Of a stretch of DNA of 16,181 nucleotides, positions 14,289-16,181 are shown in pieces. The position numbers were made by a program, and so were the translations under genes. The notes under the pieces were generated by a model. That model saw only the letters and a program-made list of their open reading frames with translations. It ran no database searches and was not told the DNA's origin. The DNA is taken from positions 1 through 16,181 of the forward strand of contig JACMJP010000415.1 of NCBI GenBank assembly GCA_014380545.1, given 5' to 3'. Numbering within the stretch: position 1 is the stretch's first letter; each line of letters starts with the position of its first letter. Source of the DNA: Chitinophagales bacterium. GTDB lineage: Bacteria; Bacteroidota; Bacteroidia; Chitinophagales; BACL12.

Positions 14289-16181
14289 ATGAATAAATTT
14301 GTGTTTTATATTTCCGTTATAGTAATAATATTCGCTGCATGTAAAGGCAAGGAAAAAACTGTGGAAGAAGAAGTAAAAGGTCCCGGAAAAGTTACTTATC
14401 CGCTTACAAAAACAATTGATCAGAAAGACAAATACTTTGGTGATACTATTAATGATATGTATCGCTGGCTGGAAAATGAAGGTGATACAGCGGTGCGTAA
14501 CTGGATAGCATCACAAAATGATGTTACATTCGGTTACCTGGAACAAATACCTTATCGCAACCAATTAAAACAGCGTTTAACTGAATTGGCAGATTATCCG
14601 AAAATGACGACACCTTATCGTGCGGGTGATTATTATTTTTATTCAAAGAATGATGGCTTGCAAAATCAATATGTAACATTTTATAAAAAAGGATTAAATG
14701 GCGAAGAAAAAGTTTTTTATGATCCCAATGCATTAAGCACTGATGGAACTGTAACATTAAATATTGCAGGCTTCAGCAATGACAGAAAATATGTTGCAAT
14801 AAATCAGAGTAAAGCGGGAAGTGACTGGAACGAAATGCATATTCGTGAAGTTGCAGGCAACACAAAACTTGCAGATAAAATTGAATGGACAAAATTCAGC
14901 GGTGCAGCATGGGATAAGGAAGGGTTTTATTATGCCGCATTTGATGCACCATTGGAAGGAAAAACATACACAGCAGAAAGTGAATCACAAAAAATATTTT
15001 ACCATAAAATTGGAACAGCGCAGGCAGAGGATAAATTAATTTATAAGGATAAAAACCCGAATATTTATGTGGGTGCGCAAACAACAGAGGACGAAAAATT
15101 TTTGCTTATTTATTTAAGTGCCGGAACAAGCGGTACAGGAATATTATGGAAACATTTAAATGATGCCGGAGATTTTAAAACATTATTTCCGGGCTTTGAC
15201 TGGGAATATACTGTATTAGATAATGATGACGATAAATTAATTGTGCAAACAAATTATAATGCACCAAACTATAAAGTTGTTTTAGTTGATCCTAATAATC
15301 CGGCTCCTGAAAACTGGAAAGATATTATTCCGGAACAAAAAGAAATATTAAATGGAGTTACACTTGCAGGCGGGAAATTATTTCCATCCTATTTAAAAGA
15401 TGTAACTTCAAAAGTATATCAGTATGACCGTTCAGGTAAAATGGAAAGAGAAGTTGCGTTGCCGGGGCTGGGAACTGTTAGCGGATTTACCGGTGAAAAA
15501 AATGATACAGAAATATTTTATGCATTCACATCATTCACAACTCCTGCCGACATTTATAAATATAATATTACATCAGGCAAATCAGAAATTTATAAAAAGA
15601 GTGAAGTAAAATTTGATGGCGATAAATATGAAAGCAAACAAGTATTTTATACAAGCAAAGACGGAACAAAAGTTCCGATGTTCATCGTACATAAAAAAGG
15701 TTTAAAATTAGATGGCAGCAATCCATGTTTATTATATGGTTATGGCGGATTTAATATTCCCATCACACCCTCATTCAGCACCGGAAAAGTTGCATTACTT
15801 GAACAGGGATATGTTTATGCCGTAGCAAACATAAGAGGTGGAAGTGAATATGGGGAAGACTGGCATAAAGCAGGAATGCTGGAGAAAAAACAAACAGTGT
15901 TTGATGACTTTATTGCAGCAGCAGAATATCTTATTGCAGAAAAATATACTGCTAATGATAAACTTGCTATTCAGGGAAGAAGCAATGGTGGATTATTGGT
16001 TGGTGCATGTATGACACAAAGACCAGATCTATTTGCAGTTGCTTTACCGGGAGTTGGCGTATTAGATATGATGCGCTATCATAAATTTACAGTGGGCTGG
16101 GGCTGGGCAGTTGAATATGGCAGCAGTGATAATGCAGATCAATATGCTTATTTAAAACAATATTCTCCTTTGCACAATTTA
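14289..16181 (+). CDS. Prolyl oligopeptidase family lipoprotein, S9A (C-terminus cut off by window edge)
   Basis: The frame is open from the ATG at 14289 to the right edge, giving 631 residues. Prolyl endopeptidases of about 700-720 residues cleave peptides after proline. The N-terminus has a lipoprotein signal with Cys at residue 18 (IVIIFAACKGK), followed by an acidic linker, so the enzyme is probably membrane-anchored in the periplasm. Residues about 36-430 form the substrate-gating beta-propeller, starting with the family's DxYRWLEN motif (about 57-64). The catalytic alpha/beta-hydrolase part carries LLYGYGGFN (481-489), NIRGGSEYG (514-522) and the nucleophile S565 in GRSNGG (563-568). 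The usual sequence is GGSNGG. Near the edge WAVEYGSSD and YSPLHN also fit S9A. The catalytic Asp and His must lie just outside the window. The 72-base gap and the -7 element suggest its own promoter rather than strict co-transcription with the ligase gene. Confidence 0.95.
   Translation, partial: MNKFVFYISVIVIIFAACKGKEKTVEEEVKGPGKVTYPLTKTIDQKDKYFGDTINDMYRWLENEGDTAVRNWIASQNDVTFGYLEQIPYRNQLKQRLTELADYPKMTTPYRAGDYYFYSKNDGLQNQYVTFYKKGLNGEEKVFYDPNALSTDGTVTLNIAGFSNDRKYVAINQSKAGSDWNEMHIREVAGNTKLADKIEWTKFSGAAWDKEGFYYAAFDAPLEGKTYTAESESQKIFYHKIGTAQAEDKLIYKDKNPNIYVGAQTTEDEKFLLIYLSAGTSGTGILWKHLNDAGDFKTLFPGFDWEYTVLDNDDDKLIVQTNYNAPNYKVVLVDPNNPAPENWKDIIPEQKEILNGVTLAGGKLFPSYLKDVTSKVYQYDRSGKMEREVALPGLGTVSGFTGEKNDTEIFYAFTSFTTPADIYKYNITSGKSEIYKKSEVKFDGDKYESKQVFYTSKDGTKVPMFIVHKKGLKLDGSNPCLLYGYGGFNIPITPSFSTGKVALLEQGYVYAVANIRGGSEYGEDWHKAGMLEKKQTVFDDFIAAAEYLIAEKYTANDKLAIQGRSNGGLLVGACMTQRPDLFAVALPGVGVLDMMRYHKFTVGWGWAVEYGSSDNADQYAYLKQYSPLHNL

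Noticed and set aside
1..16181. CRISPR array, tRNA, rRNA, transposase or phage genes
   Set aside because: No regular short DNA repeats with spacers, no RNA gene signatures and no mobile-element proteins were seen. The protein-level repeats (SBBP, ELWxxDGT) are coding and diverged.

Overview
The window comes from a member of the Bacteroidota, probably a Chitinophaga/Saprospira/Sphingobacteria-like lineage. The lineage is inferred from family content only. The DNA is AT-rich. Two complete secreted proteins end in type IX secretion (T9SS) type A sorting domains, starts lack clear Shine-Dalgarno sequences, and several starts are preceded by the Bacteroidota -7 promoter element TAnnTTTG. There are no rRNA or tRNA genes, insertion sequences, phage genes or CRISPR arrays.

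Layout. Positions 1-12217 are entirely on the minus strand. Read in transcription order (right to left) they hold: uracil-DNA glycosylase (ung); a T9SS-exported protein built from eight ELWxxDGTxxGT repeats; a large sensor kinase with a two-component-regulator propeller, a Y_Y_Y domain and a HisKA_3 kinase; a second kinase with a TPR sensor; a NarL/FixJ-type response regulator; a 458-base gap; a right-handed beta-helix protein with an FN3 and a T9SS sorting domain; and the N-terminal part of an SBBP-type repeat protein cut by the left edge. From 12333 onwards the genes are on the plus strand: a GCS2-type (glutamate-cysteine ligase-like) carboxylate-amine ligase fused to two CBS domains, then a lipoprotein prolyl oligopeptidase cut by the right edge just before its last two catalytic residues.

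How the genes may work together. The central block (3940-9646) reads as a signalling unit in which two membrane sensors with unrelated periplasmic heads share almost the same kinase core (about two thirds identical over 198 residues by hand alignment). They sit beside a single response regulator. The layout suggests that two inputs converge on one DNA-binding output. The block is flanked on the same strand by secreted T9SS cargo, so control of surface proteins is a reasonable but unproven guess. The ung gene and the ligase-CBS gene diverge from a 115-base intergenic region. The ligase-CBS fusion and the twin-kinase arrangement are the two most interesting items. I see no clearly new defence or mobile system.
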